A stretch of 64,000 nucleotides of DNA from Allium sativum (Eukaryota > Streptophyta > Magnoliopsida > Asparagales > Amaryllidaceae). The notes under the pieces were generated by a model, which did no database searches, had not been told where the DNA came from, and was given only the letters and a program-made list of their open reading frames with translations. Shown one piece after another: positions 1-14,000 of the stretch. Made by a program: the position numbers and the translations under genes. Where the stretch lies: contig CM060922.1 in NCBI GenBank assembly GCA_030737875.1, forward strand, positions 301,249,456 through 301,313,455, in the 5' to 3' direction. Numbering within the stretch: position 1 is the stretch's first letter; each line of letters opens with the position of its first letter.

Positions 1-990
1 TGCAGGTCGGTCGAGCTTAGGGGGAGGCGGCGACTTCAAGACGTCAGGTTTGGAGCGCAGTTTCTCGAAGTCCGGGCCACTTGGGGATGATCCAACCGTA
101 TAGAAATGAAGAGCAAGAAAATCTCTTCGGAATTGCCTAAAGGAGTGAGGTCTGATATGTGGAGGAGGGGGAGAATTTAGTGGAAGAAGGTGGAAGCAAT
201 ATCGGCCATGGAAATCAGAGTGGCGGTGACTACAGTGAGGGCTAGGGTTTTGAAAATGAATTTCCTATTATTTATAATATTTTAATGTAAATTTTACAAT
301 TAAATCCATACACTCTTAACAACTCCGATTTCAGTACAACCAGAGTTGATCCCACCCAATAGTCCCCGTTTCGGATCCAATGGGCTAGGTCTTGTCAGCC
401 TAAACGATTGTCCGTGGCCTGAAATCATTAATTTAATATTTAAATCCTATAATAAATTAATTCGATCGTATATTTAAATCAACCGGGGTCACATACGAAC
501 TCAGAAAATTCCAGAAAAATTATTTCTGGCTTTGTTTTGACGATACGGTCCTAACAAAATTAATTTCGTCGAACTCTGAGACCGTTTGAAAAATGGCCAT
601 TTTCAAGTCGATTAGATTTGACTAAAATTGACAAAACACATTTTCGTTTGCCACACTCACATATTAATTCCAAAAATTTTGGAAAATTAAATTTAGTAAT
701 AATTCGATATTCCGGATCCAACAAAAGTGGTTTCGTCGAAAACGGAGGTCGTTCGAAAAATGGCCTTTTATATGGGCTATAAATTATACTATAGCGACCA
801 TTCTGAATATTCAACTGGTCATAACTTTTGATTACCGTACTATTTCCGATTCCTTTTGAAATCAAAATAAATATATTTGCTCTAAGTTCGATTGAAATTA
901 AATTTTAATTGTTATTATTTAAAATAAATTATTGTAACTATTCAAAATTTACTGAAATAGCCAAAATAAAATTTTTAAATTGGTTCGGAT
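1..990 (-). repeat. Reverse-oriented LTR fragment, start region, related to elements A and B
   Basis: Read on the minus strand, this segment resembles the first kilobase of the element A LTR (8055-9000). It has the same AT-rich opening, the conserved block around 540-620 (gacgatacggtcctaac, then a segment ending in aaatggccattttcaag), and an AAACCCTA-type motif near 245-255 followed by a GC-rich stretch at 1-240. The outermost terminal bases (tgttaca on the plus strand) are missing at about 990, so the LTR terminus is truncated or replaced. The element continues left, outside the window. Confidence 0.65.
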
Positions 991-2282
991 TTTCGATTAG
1001 GGTGGACCATCCACCATTTATGGTAGTTTACGTGGGCCGTCCACGTTTCTCCACGGGGGGAGAAGTTGACTTGTTTACATTTCATTCTACTCTAGGCAGT
1101 AAATATCCTAATACAACACTGAATGTCATATTTAAATTACATTGTTGCATTTCCATGTTCAATAACATACACTATGGAAAAAAGTAACAACAAAGTACTG
1201 ACAGCTGCAACGTCTATTCCTCGAGCTCCACACCACCTAAGAAGCATGGCTTGTCCTGTAAGGCTTCAATGAGAAGTCCCATCATATGGTCAAGAAAGGT
1301 AGCTAAAGGAGTAGGAGGGAGTAGCAGTACACCATAAAATACGGTGGACACAGTAATTCCAGTACACAAACTCTCTTAACCCATACTTAACCATAAAATT
1401 TCATATCTGCCTAAAATGGCAAGAAAGTACTGATGTGAATTCAGGCAAAGATCCACCGTATAACGTCTATGGTTGGCGCGTTGAGCATCCCATGTAAGCT
1501 GACCAAACATTCGAACACCAGACAACAAGCCAATATCTGACAGAATCATAGCAAGGCAAAGCATAACCTCCAACTGCCGAAAGAAAACCCTCCTACTACA
1601 ACTCCAAGATCCACAAACACACCACAAAAAATAAATTCATTTCCACTAGTCGAAGACCAAAGTCACAAAGATTCAATCTTCAAAATAGAGACCCAATACA
1701 ACTAACAAAAACATATCAAGTTGCCAAACCATTACTAGAATAACTCATCAAGATAGAGGCCGTGATCCGCAAAACAAAAACCCTTATTTTGCTGAAATTC
1801 AGTCACATGCGAGGGCTTAATTTGCAACTCAGTATAGTTAGTACTATAATTTAGCAACCAGAAAGGAAAATCACCAAGAAGAAGAAAGGAAAATAAGCAA
1901 CGATGGTCACACCGTGTGGAACCAAACATCCAAACAAAGCAAGTCGAACTAGATCTGGAAACCAAATAAGCCACCGCGCTAGAATTTAGAAGGTCGTTTG
2001 AGGTGAGAAAGGATAGGGAGAGGAGTAGTGGACGAAAATATAGTGAACAATTGAAGGCTAGCAGTCAAAAGGGTTTAAAATCTGAAAAATAAAAACTGAA
2101 GTGGAGATTCGCACGCATGATGAAAGCAAGGTTGGAGGAAGCAAGAAGGAGGGAAATCGCAGGAAGGGAGGTTGCGAAAAGTAGAAGCGGAGGAGATTAG
2201 AGTGCTGGGGAGGAAGTAAATTAAAGAGACCTTGTCGCCATTAACACAAAAGCTCCACACCGAAAAAACCATGCCATTAACA
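991..2282. other. Unassigned 1.3-kb segment between two LTR fragments
   Basis: This stretch does not match the neighbouring LTRs by eye. It sits where the first 1.3 kb of the element A 5' LTR should be. Short open frames exist on the minus strand (for example 1376-1627) but I recognise no domain. It is less AT-biased than the flanks, so it could be a captured gene fragment or a piece of another transposon. Confidence 0.3.
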
Positions 2283-2516
2283 AGAATTTTAAATTAAAAT
2301 AATTAGTTAATTATCTTAATGATATCATTAGCGATTGAAATACCATATCTTGACGAAATCAAAATAGAATTTGATGTGGTCGGAAGCAATGGATTCAAAG
2401 CGATGAGATCTACAACATGGAACATATCAGAGCTGAAATGGAGCGATCTAAAATTTTAAATAATTCAAAATCCAATGTGAGATTTCTTAATTTAAAATTT
2501 TAAAAAATTACACTTA

Positions 2517-2555
<39 letters not shown>

Positions 2556-5500
2556 ATGGTGATTGTAATATTAAGTATATGCACCGTATAAAATTTAGAT
2601 TGATTGATTGACTGTGGTGTTGATGATTGGTCGAATTATATTTTGTAAGATTAAAATATAATCTTTAATTGTTTGAATAAAATGTCATTATGTAGAATAA
2701 TGTTATGTTAGGATTATAAATATCATTTTTGTTAGTAAATGTTATGTTAGAATAAAAATATCTTTTTATTTTGTCCCTAGATTTATAAAAACATGCATGT
2801 AAACAAAATATATTTTTATTTTGTCTCTAGATTTACAAACCCATACACGTAAATAATTTCTCTTTTTATTTTGTCATTAAGAACATAGAACATGTTATGA
2901 CAGTAAAAATCTTTCTTTTTATTTGTCATTAACAACTTAGAAAATGTCATGTTGTAAATAAATATTCATTTAGTTAGAAAACATATTTTGTAAATAAATA
3001 TATTAATTAGTTAGATTATATTTTTGGCAAATAAAAAATGTCATTTTATTAGAAAATTTAATGTTGAAATAAAAATGTCATATTTAATTGTCATTCACTT
3101 AGAATAATATTGTGTCATATTTTTGTCATTTATTTAGAATAATGTCATGTTAGATATTGAATTAGAAATGTAAAATTGTCATTTTATTGAATTAGAAATG
3201 TCAAATATAAAAATAATATTTTTGTTGTATTTGAAATGTAAAAAAAAAAAATCATTTTTTGTTGAATTAGATTAGTGTTGAAACAAAATAAATCATTTTT
3301 GTTGAAACCAAATAGTTAAAATAAAAAGGACATTTTTGTTGTAATAATATAGTCAGATAAAGATATTCTTTTTTATTTGTCATTGTTAATATTGAAATTG
3401 TTGTCAAATGAAAATATTCATTTTTATTTGTCATTGTTAATATTGAAATTGTTGTCAAATGAAAATATTCATTTTTCTTTTTCATTGTTAATATTGAAAT
3501 TGTTGTCAAATAAAAATGTTCATTTTTATTTGTCATTGTTGAAATTGTATACAAATAAAAAAAAAATCATTTTTATTTGTCATGTACATATTGAAATTGT
3601 ATACAAAGAAAAACAATCATTTTTATTTGTCATGTGTACATTGAAACTGTTTACAAATAAGATTGTTTCTTTTTTATTTGTCACTAGAAAAAAATTAACA
3701 CGCTATGTGAATAACACTTCTTTATATTGTCATTTAAACATTGAAAACATGTCATGTAAATAAATTATCTTTTTATTTTGTCACTAGAATTATAAACATA
3801 CACATATGACAAAATTATCTTTTTATTTTGCCATTAGAACTAGAACATATGTATGTTGACAAAATTATCTTTTTATTTTGTCACTTGAATTTGAAACATG
3901 TATGTAGACAAAATTGTCTTTTTATTTTTGTCATTAGAAGAATAGAACATGTACGCAAATAAAACACATATTTATTTGACATTAGAAACGTGTAGAGAAA
4001 TTAGGCGAATAAAATACATTTTTATCTGATATTAGAAATATAACAACATGTTTTATTCATTGTCATCAACATGTTAGAGGAATTAGAATTGGCTAAATTC
4101 ATTAACCAAGGATTCATTTAGATGAACTGTTGTTGTTTGAAGACCCTACACGGGTATTGGGATGATATTTGACATACGCTAGTCCCAATATTTAATTAAT
4201 TTTCAATCGATGGATTGACATTCTGTGATGAGCGTTATTTATTTATTTTAATGCTCACATAGTTATAAACTTCACTTTGGATGTGAATGGATTGTTTGAT
4301 GATTGTTTATTATTATCGTTGAAGATATGCAATGTTTGAAATCCATATAACAGAAATTATATGGTAATTGATTGAGTCGCATTCCGATTCAAAATAAAGA
4401 ACATTTTTAAAAGAATATTTTAACATAAAGAATATTTTAAAATAAAGAGTATTTTAAAATAAATTTAGTGAAGAATAAAGTTATGATTTTTATGTCCATC
4501 TTTGGATAGACACAAAAATATAAAAAGTTGAAGCTGAGTTGAATAGAAACGCCATTTTTAACACGAACGGGTTATCGATCGATTTTATTCATTTTATAAT
4601 GAATATAAAAAAGTAGTGATTTCAAAATTTAATATTTTGAAAATATTAATGTTTTAATATGATATAAATATAGAATATTCAATTTTGATTTAAAATTTTT
4701 TGATAGCACAATTTTGATTTAAAATTGAAAAAGAAATTAAAAATCATTTTAGAATGAATTTATAAATATTTTATAAAATATGTTTAAAAAGGAAATCGAC
4801 GATATATATATTTGTTTATTTAATGGCCTGAATATAACGCGTCGTGCAGCGACCGTTCACGAATTTCAACCATTAACTTCAAATTAATGTAACGGGAGAT
4901 CTGACCGCCGGATTCTCCTAAAACCGGAACCGTTGGGTTCGTATTGAAATGAGATTTCCAATGAATATAAGAGATTTAAAATCCAACAGTTGGATTTGGA
5001 ATTGTGTCCAAATCAATTTCAGAAAAGGTCGCTATAGATGCAGTTCGGTGGCCATTATTGGAAATCGACTGTACGGGCCTTAATAAAATTATTAAAAATA
5101 TTAGTAAATTATGTAAAATCATAATAAATGATTTGGAAATTTTTTTAATGAAAAGTTACAATTTTGTAAAGATAAAAATATAATTTTATTGAAATAAATT
5201 AGTTATTAACTAGAATAAATCTTTAAATCAAGATTTAAGGAAGTTTTCCAATTAATTAATATTTAATTGGAATTAAATAAGATAAATTGGATTTTTGGGT
5301 TTGTCGTGAGTGGTGTCTTAAATAACACTATTCTTAAACCCCGTATGAAAATAATTAATCTTTTAATTAAGATTATTAGAGTTTCTAATTCTATTTAGTA
5401 ATCGGAATAAAATGAAATGTGAATTGGGTTTATTGTGATTTGTATTTTAATGATATTCGTTCTTTAACCCAATTAACAGTGAAGATATGATTTGAAATTT

Positions 5501-7707
5501 ATAAATCTTTTTGTTAAGATTTAATGGGAATTTTCTCAAAGTAAAGTTTTCCAATTTAATATATTAAATAGGAATTGAATGGAATTCGATTTAATAATAA
5601 TCGAGATGAGTTTCCGTAAAAGAAGACAGTTATTATATATGGAATTTAAAAGGCTTTGGCATTATTCCATTTATATTAATAGTCTAATATGGAAATTTAT
5701 ATCGATTATATATTGATTTGATTTCTATGAAAATTCCATATTAAATGGAATATGATTTTGGGTTTATCGTGAACTGTGTTTTAAATGACATTGGTTCTTT
5801 AATCCAGTTAAAGATAAGATTAATTTCGTAAAGTTGAATAATCATAAAGTACTGATTTTGATATTAAAACCAAATTGGAGTTTTAATGAATCTTTAAAAA
5901 GAAGATTATAGACTAAATTTAAAAGAATTTATCTTTGATAAAATTAATGGGAACCTTTCCCTAACAATGTGAATATTTTACTAAAAGAATATTCTGAATT
6001 GGAATGAGGCGTATGATGTGTTTCTATAACACTTAATTATTGATTATAAAATACGCGAGTTATTCGGAAAGACCAGGTTTAACCCATTCCGAATAATTAC
6101 TACGATGATTAAGAGTCGAAGATGATGACGATGGTTGAAGACCAGAGGTCTTCACATCGTTTGGATGATTACTGATGTCTTGATTGGGAGGCATCCCAAG
6201 GAAAGGTAATAAGTGGTGATCGTCCAAACGTACTTGGAGATCGACCGGATATGCAAGGACCTCTCTCCTGTATTGGACATATGGGACGAGGAATAAGGTG
6301 CCTACGGTTTCATTCAGACCCAGAACGAACTTGTAAATGAATGGTATGTCTGACGTTGTATTCCTTTATGCTGTATTCATTGATCTATGCTAAATATATA
6401 TCTGTTTAGTGGTGGAGAATTTATTCTCTTGCTTAACACCCTTCTCTAATACGTACAAACTTAGAGGTTATATATTGGCAGAAATCAATGGTATGGTATG
6501 GATTGACAACGTGGCATGCTAAGATGCAAATGATCAAGGCTTTTATTGAAAAGCATAGCCTTGTGGTTGATGATCAAAGCACAACTTTATTTAGCATATC
6601 TTTGTGTAGTGATAGTTCACGAGTCTCACACCCCGGTATGAACTAGAAGCGGGAAAAGGACCCCAGGGAGAACATGCGTTTCTTTCTAGCTAGAAGTGGT
6701 GTCTGGGTTTTACAAGCCCAGATATTTTTACTTATGTGGATGATGGAAAGCGAGGTACCTCAGATTTGAGTCCCTAGTGGCTCTATTTTACGCCCCACAG
6801 GGCAGGGAGATGTATTGTTCAGGCATAACTAATCCACTAACATATTTGTGGACCGGCCCTGGCGCTCCTAGGTGCAATTGCGGCTGTATCCTGAGGCTCG
6901 GGCTAGAGAGTCTCGAATTCGGTAAGGACGATCCCTTGCCTTGGTTCATGATGGAAATCCAACTTCCAATACGACACCATATGGTTTTGATTGTATAACT
7001 AGTATGGCGACATAGTATATGGTAGCTATGCCATCTATGATTGATACATTATGATTGAAACGTTTTTGAAACATATATACCCATTAATAATATCAAATAT
7101 GTTTTATCGTATCAAACATTTTTGACCATTATAAGGTAAAACTCGATACTCCGATTTGCGTTGCATTGTGTGATGGGACTTGAGTCTTATAATGGCTTCA
7201 TTTTTTCTAAAAAGCATTACGTTGTTTAACGGTTTACTTTATCTCATGCACTGGTAATCCAATGGAGTATACTCGTTCCGCGTTAGCGGCTTGGTCCTGT
7301 GATTAGCCTTATTATTATTAGATAAGTTAAGTAAGATTTCTCATAACAGTCCCATGACTGACTCGTAGTTTGTTTCACTTTGCAAACTCGGGTGCCCTCT
7401 TTTCCACACGGGTAGTCGATAGTTTATTTTGTAGATATATTAAGCAGGATTCTGGATCGAAGCTTAAAGCTGTGTCCAGAGCATGATAGTCTTCCGCTTT
7501 GTTAGTTTATTGTTCCGCTGCATTTTATTACATTTATTGTAAATTATCTTCTGCTGTATTTTATTCGATGTACTCTATATATTCTATACTCTGATGTAAC
7601 ATTATTATAATATTTATAAAAGTCTTTTGTTGTTTGTTCTGATGTGTTGTGTGCCCAAAGTTAGTGTATCCGGCGATTTCCCACGAGGGGATTTTCGGGT
7701 CATTACA
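2283..7707 (+). repeat. Element A 5' LTR (truncated)
   Basis: Nearly colinear with 9368-14784. It ends ...cattaca directly before the primer-binding site. In order it contains a (TA)n run (about 2519-2553), a diverged tandem array (2650-4080), a three-hairpin block (4155-4257), an AT-rich middle, and a more GC-rich last 1.6 kb (6100-7707) with conserved small hairpins. The first 1.3 kb seen in the 3' copy is absent. Short open frames here are not genes. Confidence 0.85.
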
Positions 7708-7709
7708 TG

Positions 7710-7720
7710 TGGTATCAGAG
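7710..7720 (+). promoter_or_regulatory. Primer-binding site, element A
   Basis: tggtatcagag follows the LTR end cattaca after two bases. It matches the complement of the initiator tRNA-Met 3' end used by most plant Ty3/gypsy and copia elements. The next bases (ttttgg in place of ccatgg) are degenerate. Confidence 0.85.
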
Positions 7721-8041
7721 TTTTGGTTAATCCAAATCTTTGGGGTACAACTCGATAGAGCTGAACAAAGACTCATCAGAGGTAGGATTAGAAATATCCT
7801 ATAAAAGAATACTCATTAGAGATAGGATCTGTAGTGACCTAGAATGAGAAAACTCGTTAGAGATGGGGTTAGAAATGCTAATCAACTAATTTGAAAAGCT
7901 AATCAACTAATTGAGTGATGATTGTGTTGTGTGATTATTAGTTTAACTAATAAAATTATTGAAACCAATTAAAGAATCAAAGTTGAGTTGGTTAATTAAA
8001 CAACTTTCAACTCCGTTCCTTTTCGAGGACGAAAGGATTTT
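7721..8041 (+). other. Non-coding internal region of element A with about 40-bp repeats
   Basis: There is no gag or pol. Three diverged copies of a unit of about 30 nt start at 7771, 7811 and 7852 (cores actcatcagaggtaggatta, actcattagagataggatc, actcgttagagatggggtt), spaced about 40 bp apart. Related units occur at the same place in element B. The region ends with the chromovirus-like cttttcgaggacgaaa motif at about 8018-8035. Confidence 0.75.
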
Positions 8042-8053
8042 AAGTGCGGGAGA
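8042..8053 (+). promoter_or_regulatory. Polypurine tract, element A
   Basis: aagtgcgggaga lies one base before the 3' LTR start tgtaacagcc. This is the usual position of the plus-strand priming site. It carries one pyrimidine interruption that element B (aagtgggggcga) does not share. Confidence 0.75.
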
Positions 8054-8054
8054 T

Positions 8055-11000
8055 TGTAACAGCCCGGAATTTTGGTACCAATTTAAAATTTTTGTTTTAG
8101 AAATTTTAATGGATTTTGAATATTTAAAATAATTTATTTCAAATAATAATGATTAAAAATTTATTTAAATCGAAGTTAGAACGGAAATTTTTAATTTAAT
8201 TATAAAAGGAGTTGGAAATAGCGTGGTATTTTGAAATTTTAAATTTGAACTTTGACTGAATGTACAAGATTCAAAATAAATCGGGTTTTAGTAAAACCAA
8301 AAATATTTAAATCTGTTTAAAAATACCTTTCCAACGAATCTGAAAAATTGAATTTTCATAGTGATAATAAAAAGTTGTGGTCGGTCGTTATAGAATTTAA
8401 TATAATATATAGCCTGTATAAATAGCCATTTTGCAAACGAACTCCTTTTTCGATAAAACAACTTTGGTTGGATCGGGAATGTCAAATTATTGCTAGATTC
8501 CAATTTTCATAATTTTTGGAATTAATATGTGAGTGTGGCAAAAGAAAACGTGTTTTGTTAATTTTAGTCAAATTGGATCGACCAGAAAATAGTCATTTTT
8601 CAAACGGTCTCCAAATTTGATGAAATCAATTTTGTTAGGACCGTATCGTCAAAACATAGCTAGATTTATTTTTCTGTAATTTTTAGAGTCAGTATGTGGC
8701 CCCGGTAAGTTAAAATGTACATTCAAATTAAATAATTATATGATTTATATTTTAAAATAAAGAAAAGTAGGCTGAGACGATCAAACAGGCTGACGGGACC
8801 TAGTCCATTGTGTCCGGAATAGAGATATTTGGCTTGGGGCAACATTAGTTGGGTTGAATTTGGAGTTATTTGGAATCAACAGGCCTTTTAGTAATTAATA
8901 GAATTAAATGATAATTAAAATAATATTATAAATATAGATATTGTGAAAACCTAATTCACTAATTTAGAACCAGCCGCCAGTCTTCAAATCAGTGGCCTCT
9001 GTGCTCCGATTTTCTTCACTCAATATCCCTTAATCCACCAAATGATTTTCCAAACTATCAAAACAAAATCAAAGAGATTTCTGAGGCCTTTATTTCTATA
9101 TGGTTTTGATCGAGATTCGTTGGGAGAATTGGGGGAAAACGCGATACAAAGCGACGGTCTTTGGTGGGGTTTTCCAGGCAATGCTAGGGTTCGAGCTCAA
9201 CGCTGGGCTCGGCGTTGGATGGTGGCGAGCGTGGCTTCGAAGGGGTGGTCGACAATCAACAGTGCAGGGCTTGTAGAGGTGGCGGTGGCGTGTCCTACTA
9301 GTTAAAGTGGGGTTCGATTTTTACAGAGGAAGATAATTGGGGAAGGAAAGATAATAAAGGGTTAAAGAGAATTTTAAATTAAAATAATTATTTAATTATC
9401 TTAACGATATCATTAGCGATTGAAATACCTTATCTTGACGAAATCAAAACAGAATTTGGTGTGGTCGGAAGCGTTGGATTCATAGCGATGAGATCTACAA
9501 CATGGAACAGACCAGAGCTGAAATGGAGCAATCTAAAATTTTGAAGAATTCAAAACCCAATGTGAGATTTCTTAATTTAAAATTAAAATAAAATTACATA
9601 TATATATGTATATAGAAATATATATATAAATATTGATTGTGATTGTAATATTAAGTATATGCACCGTATAAAATTTGGATTGATTGATTGACTGTGGTGT
9701 TGATGATTGGTCGAATTATACTTTGTAAGATTAAAATATAATCTTTAATTGTTTGAATAAAATGTCGTTATTTAGAATTATGTTATGTTAGGATTATAAA
9801 TATCATTTTTGTTAGCAGATGTTATGTTAGAATAGAAATATCTTTTTATTTTGTCTCTAGATTTATAAACACATACATGTATACAAAATATCTTTTTATT
9901 TTGTCTCTAGATTTATAAACCATAGATGTAAATTATTTCTCTTTTTATTTTGTCATTAAGAACATAGAACATGTTATGACAGTAAAAATATTTCTTTATA
10001 TTTTTCATTAACAACTTAGAAAATGTCATGTTGTAAATAAATATGTCATTTAGTTAGAAAACATATTTTGTAAATAAATATGTTAATTAGTTAGAACATA
10101 TTTTTGGCAAATAAAAAATGTCATTTTATTAGAAAATGCCATGTTGAAATAAAAATTTCATATTTAATTGTCATTTACTTAGAATAATGTTGTGTCATAT
10201 TTTTGTCATTTATTTAGAATAATGTCATGTTAAATAAAATTGTCATTTTATTAAATTGAAAATGTAAAATATAAAATTGTCATTTTATTGAATTAGAAAT
10301 GTTAAATATAAAAATAACATTTTTGTTTAATTTGAAATGTAAAAAAAAAATCATTTTTGTTGAATTTGAAATGTAAAAAAAAAATATCATTTTTGATGAA
10401 ACCAAATAGTTAAAAAAAAAAGGACATTTTTGTTGTAATAATATAGTAAAATGAAGATATTTATTTTTATTTGTCATTGTTTATATTGAAATTGTTGTCA
10501 AATGAAAATATACATTTTTATTTGTCCTTATTAATATTGAAATTGTTGTCAAATGAAAATATTCATTTTTCTTTTTCATGTTAATATTGAAATTGTTGTC
10601 AAATAAAAATGTTCATTTTTATTTGTCATTGTTGAAATTGTATACAAATATAAATATTTCATTTTTATTTGTCATGTACATATTGAAATTGTATACAAAG
10701 AAAAACGTTCATTTTTATTTATCTTATGAACATTGAAACTGTTTACAAATAAGATTGTTTCCTTTTTATTTGTCACTAGAAAAAATTTAACATGTTATGC
10801 AAATAACACTTCTTTATATTGTCATTTAAACATTGAAAACATGTCATGTAAACAAATTATCTTTTTATTTTGTCACTAGAATTATAAACATGCATATATG
10901 ACAAAATTGTCTTTTTATTTTGTCATTAGAACTAGAACATATGTATATTAACAAAATTATTTTTTTATTTTGTCACTTGAATTTGAAACATGTATGTAGA

Positions 11001-14000
11001 CAAAATTGTATTTTTATTTTTTTCATTAGAAGAATAGAACATGTATGCAAATAAAACACATATTTATTTGACATTCGAAACGTGTAGAGAAATTATGCGA
11101 ATAAAATACATTTTTATCTGACGTTAGAAATATAATAACATGTTTTGTTCATTATCATCAACATGTTAACGGAATTAGAATTGGTTAAATTCATTAACCA
11201 AGGATTCATTTAAATAAACTGTTGTTGTTTGAAAACCCCACACGGGTATTGGGATGATATTTGATATACACTAGTCCCAATATTTAATTAATTGTCAATC
11301 GATGGATTGACAGTTTGCGATGAGCGTTATTTATTTATTTATTTTAATGCTCACATAGTTATAAACTTCACTTTGGATGTGAATGGATTGTTTGATGATT
11401 GTTTATCATTATCGCTGAAGATATGCAATGTATGAAATCCATTTAACTAAATTTATATCGTAAGTGATTGAGTCGCATTCCGATGCAAAATAAAGAACAT
11501 TTTTAAAAGAATATTTTAACAAAAAGAATACTTTAAAATAAAGAATATTTTAAAATAAAGAGTATTTTAAAATAAATTTAGTGAAGAATAAAGTTATGAT
11601 TTTTATGTCCATCTTTAGATGGACACAAAAATATAAAAATTTGAAGTCGAGTTAAATAGAAACGCCATTTTTAACCCGAACGGGTTATCGTTCGATTTTA
11701 TTCATTTTATAATGAATTCGAAAAGTAGTGATTTCAAAATTTAATATTTTGAAAATATTAATATTTTAATATGATATAAATATAGAATATTCAATTTTGA
11801 TTTAAAATTAAAAATTGAATTAAAAATCATTTTAATATGAATTTATAAATATATTATAAAATACGTTTTAAATGGAAATCGACGATATATATAATATATA
11901 TATTTATTTATTTAATGTCCTGAATAGAACGCGCCGTGCAACGACTGTTCACGAATTTCGACCACTAACTTCAAATTGATGTAACGGGAAATCCGACCGT
12001 CAGATTCTCCTAAAACCAGAACCGTTGGGTTTGTATCAAAAAGATTTTTACAATGAATATAATAGATTTGAAATCTAATGGTTGAATTTAATTATGTCCA
12101 AATCAATTTCAGAATAGGTCGCTATGGATGCAGTTCGGTAGCCATTATTGGAAATCGACTTTACGGGCCTTAATAAAATTATTAATAAATTATGTAAAAT
12201 CATAATAAATGATTTGGAAAGAATTTGAATGAAAAATTCCAATTTTTTAAAGATGAAAATATGTTTTTATCGAAATTAACTAGTTATTAACTAGAATAAA
12301 TCTTTAAATCAAGATTTAAGGAAGTTTTCCAATTAATTAATATTTAATTGGAATTAAATAAGATAAATTGGATTTTTGGGTTGGTCGTGAATGGTGTCTT
12401 AAATAACACTGTTCTTAAACCCCGTATGAAAAAAAAATCTTTTAATTAAGATTATTAGAGTTTCCAATTCTATTTAGTAATCGGAATAAAATGAAATGTG
12501 AATTGGGTTTATTGTGAACTGTGTTTTAATGACATTCGTTCTTTAACCCAATTAACAGTGAAGATATGATTTGAAATTTATAAATCTTTTTATTAAGATT
12601 TAATTGGAATTTTCTCAAAGTAAAGTTTTCCAATTTAATATATTAAATTGGAATTGAATGGAATTTGATTTAATAATAATCGAGATGAGCTTCTGTAAAA
12701 GAAGACAGTTATTACATATGGAATTTAAAAGGCTTTGCCATTATTCCATTTATATTATTAGTATAATATGGAAATTTATATCGATTATATATTGATTTGA
12801 TTTCTATGAAAATTCCATATTAAATGGAAGAAGATTTTGGTTGTATCGTGATCTGTGTTTTAAATGACATTGGTTCTTTAATCCAGTTAAAGACAAGATT
12901 AATTTCTTAAAGTTGAATAATCATAAAGTAATGATTTTGATATTAAAACCAAATTGGAGTTTTAATGAGTCTTTAAAAAGAAGATTATAGATTAAATTTA
13001 AAAGAATTTATCTTTGATAAAATTAATGGGAACCTTTCCCTAATAATGTGAATATTTTATTAAAAGAATAGTCTGAATTGGAATGAGGTGTATGATGTTT
13101 TCTATAACACTTAATTATTGATTATAAAATAAGCGAGTTATTCGGAAAGACCGGATTTAACCCATTCCGAATAATTACTACGACGATTAAGAGTCGAAGA
13201 CGAAGACGGTGGTTGAAGACCGGAGGTCTTCACATCGTTTGGATGATTACTGATGTCTTGATTGGGAGGCAACCCAAGACAAGGTAATAAGTGGTGATCA
13301 TCCAAACGTACTTGGGGATCGACCGGATATGCGAGGACCTCTCTCCTGTATTGGACATATGGGACGAGGAATAAGGTGCCTCCGGTTTTGTTCAAACCCA
13401 GAACGGACTCGTAAATGGATGGTATGTCTGACGTTGTATTCCTTTATGCTGTATTCCTTGATCTTTGCTAAATATATAGCTGTTTGGTGGCGGAGAATTT
13501 ATTCTCTTGCTTAACACCAATCTCTGAGACGTATGAGCTTAGAGGTTATATATTGGCAGAAATCAATGGTACGTTATGGATTGACAATGTGGCATGCTAA
13601 GATGCAAATGATCAAGGCTTTTGTTGAAAAGCAGAGCCTTGTGGTTGATGGTCAAAGCACAGCTTTATTTAGCGTAGCTTTGTGTAGCGATACTTCGCGT
13701 GCCTCACGCCCCGGTATGAACCAGAAATGGGAGAAGGACCCCAAGGAGACATGTGTTTCTTTCTAGATAGAAGTGGTGTCTGGGTTTTACAAGCCTAGAT
13801 ATTTTTACTTACTGGATGATGAAAAGCAAGGTACCTCGGATTTGAGTCCCTAGTGGCTCTATTTTATGCCCCATAGGGTAGGGAGACTTATTGTTTAGGC
13901 ATAACTAATCCACTAACATATTTGTGGACCGGCCCTGGCGCTCCTAGGTGCAGTTGCAGCTATATCCTGAGGCTCGGGCTAGAGAGTCTCGAATTCGGTA

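Noticed and set aside
3267..3763. Overlapping open frames on both strands with repetitive peptides
   Set aside because: They are translations of the diverged tandem array in the element A LTR.
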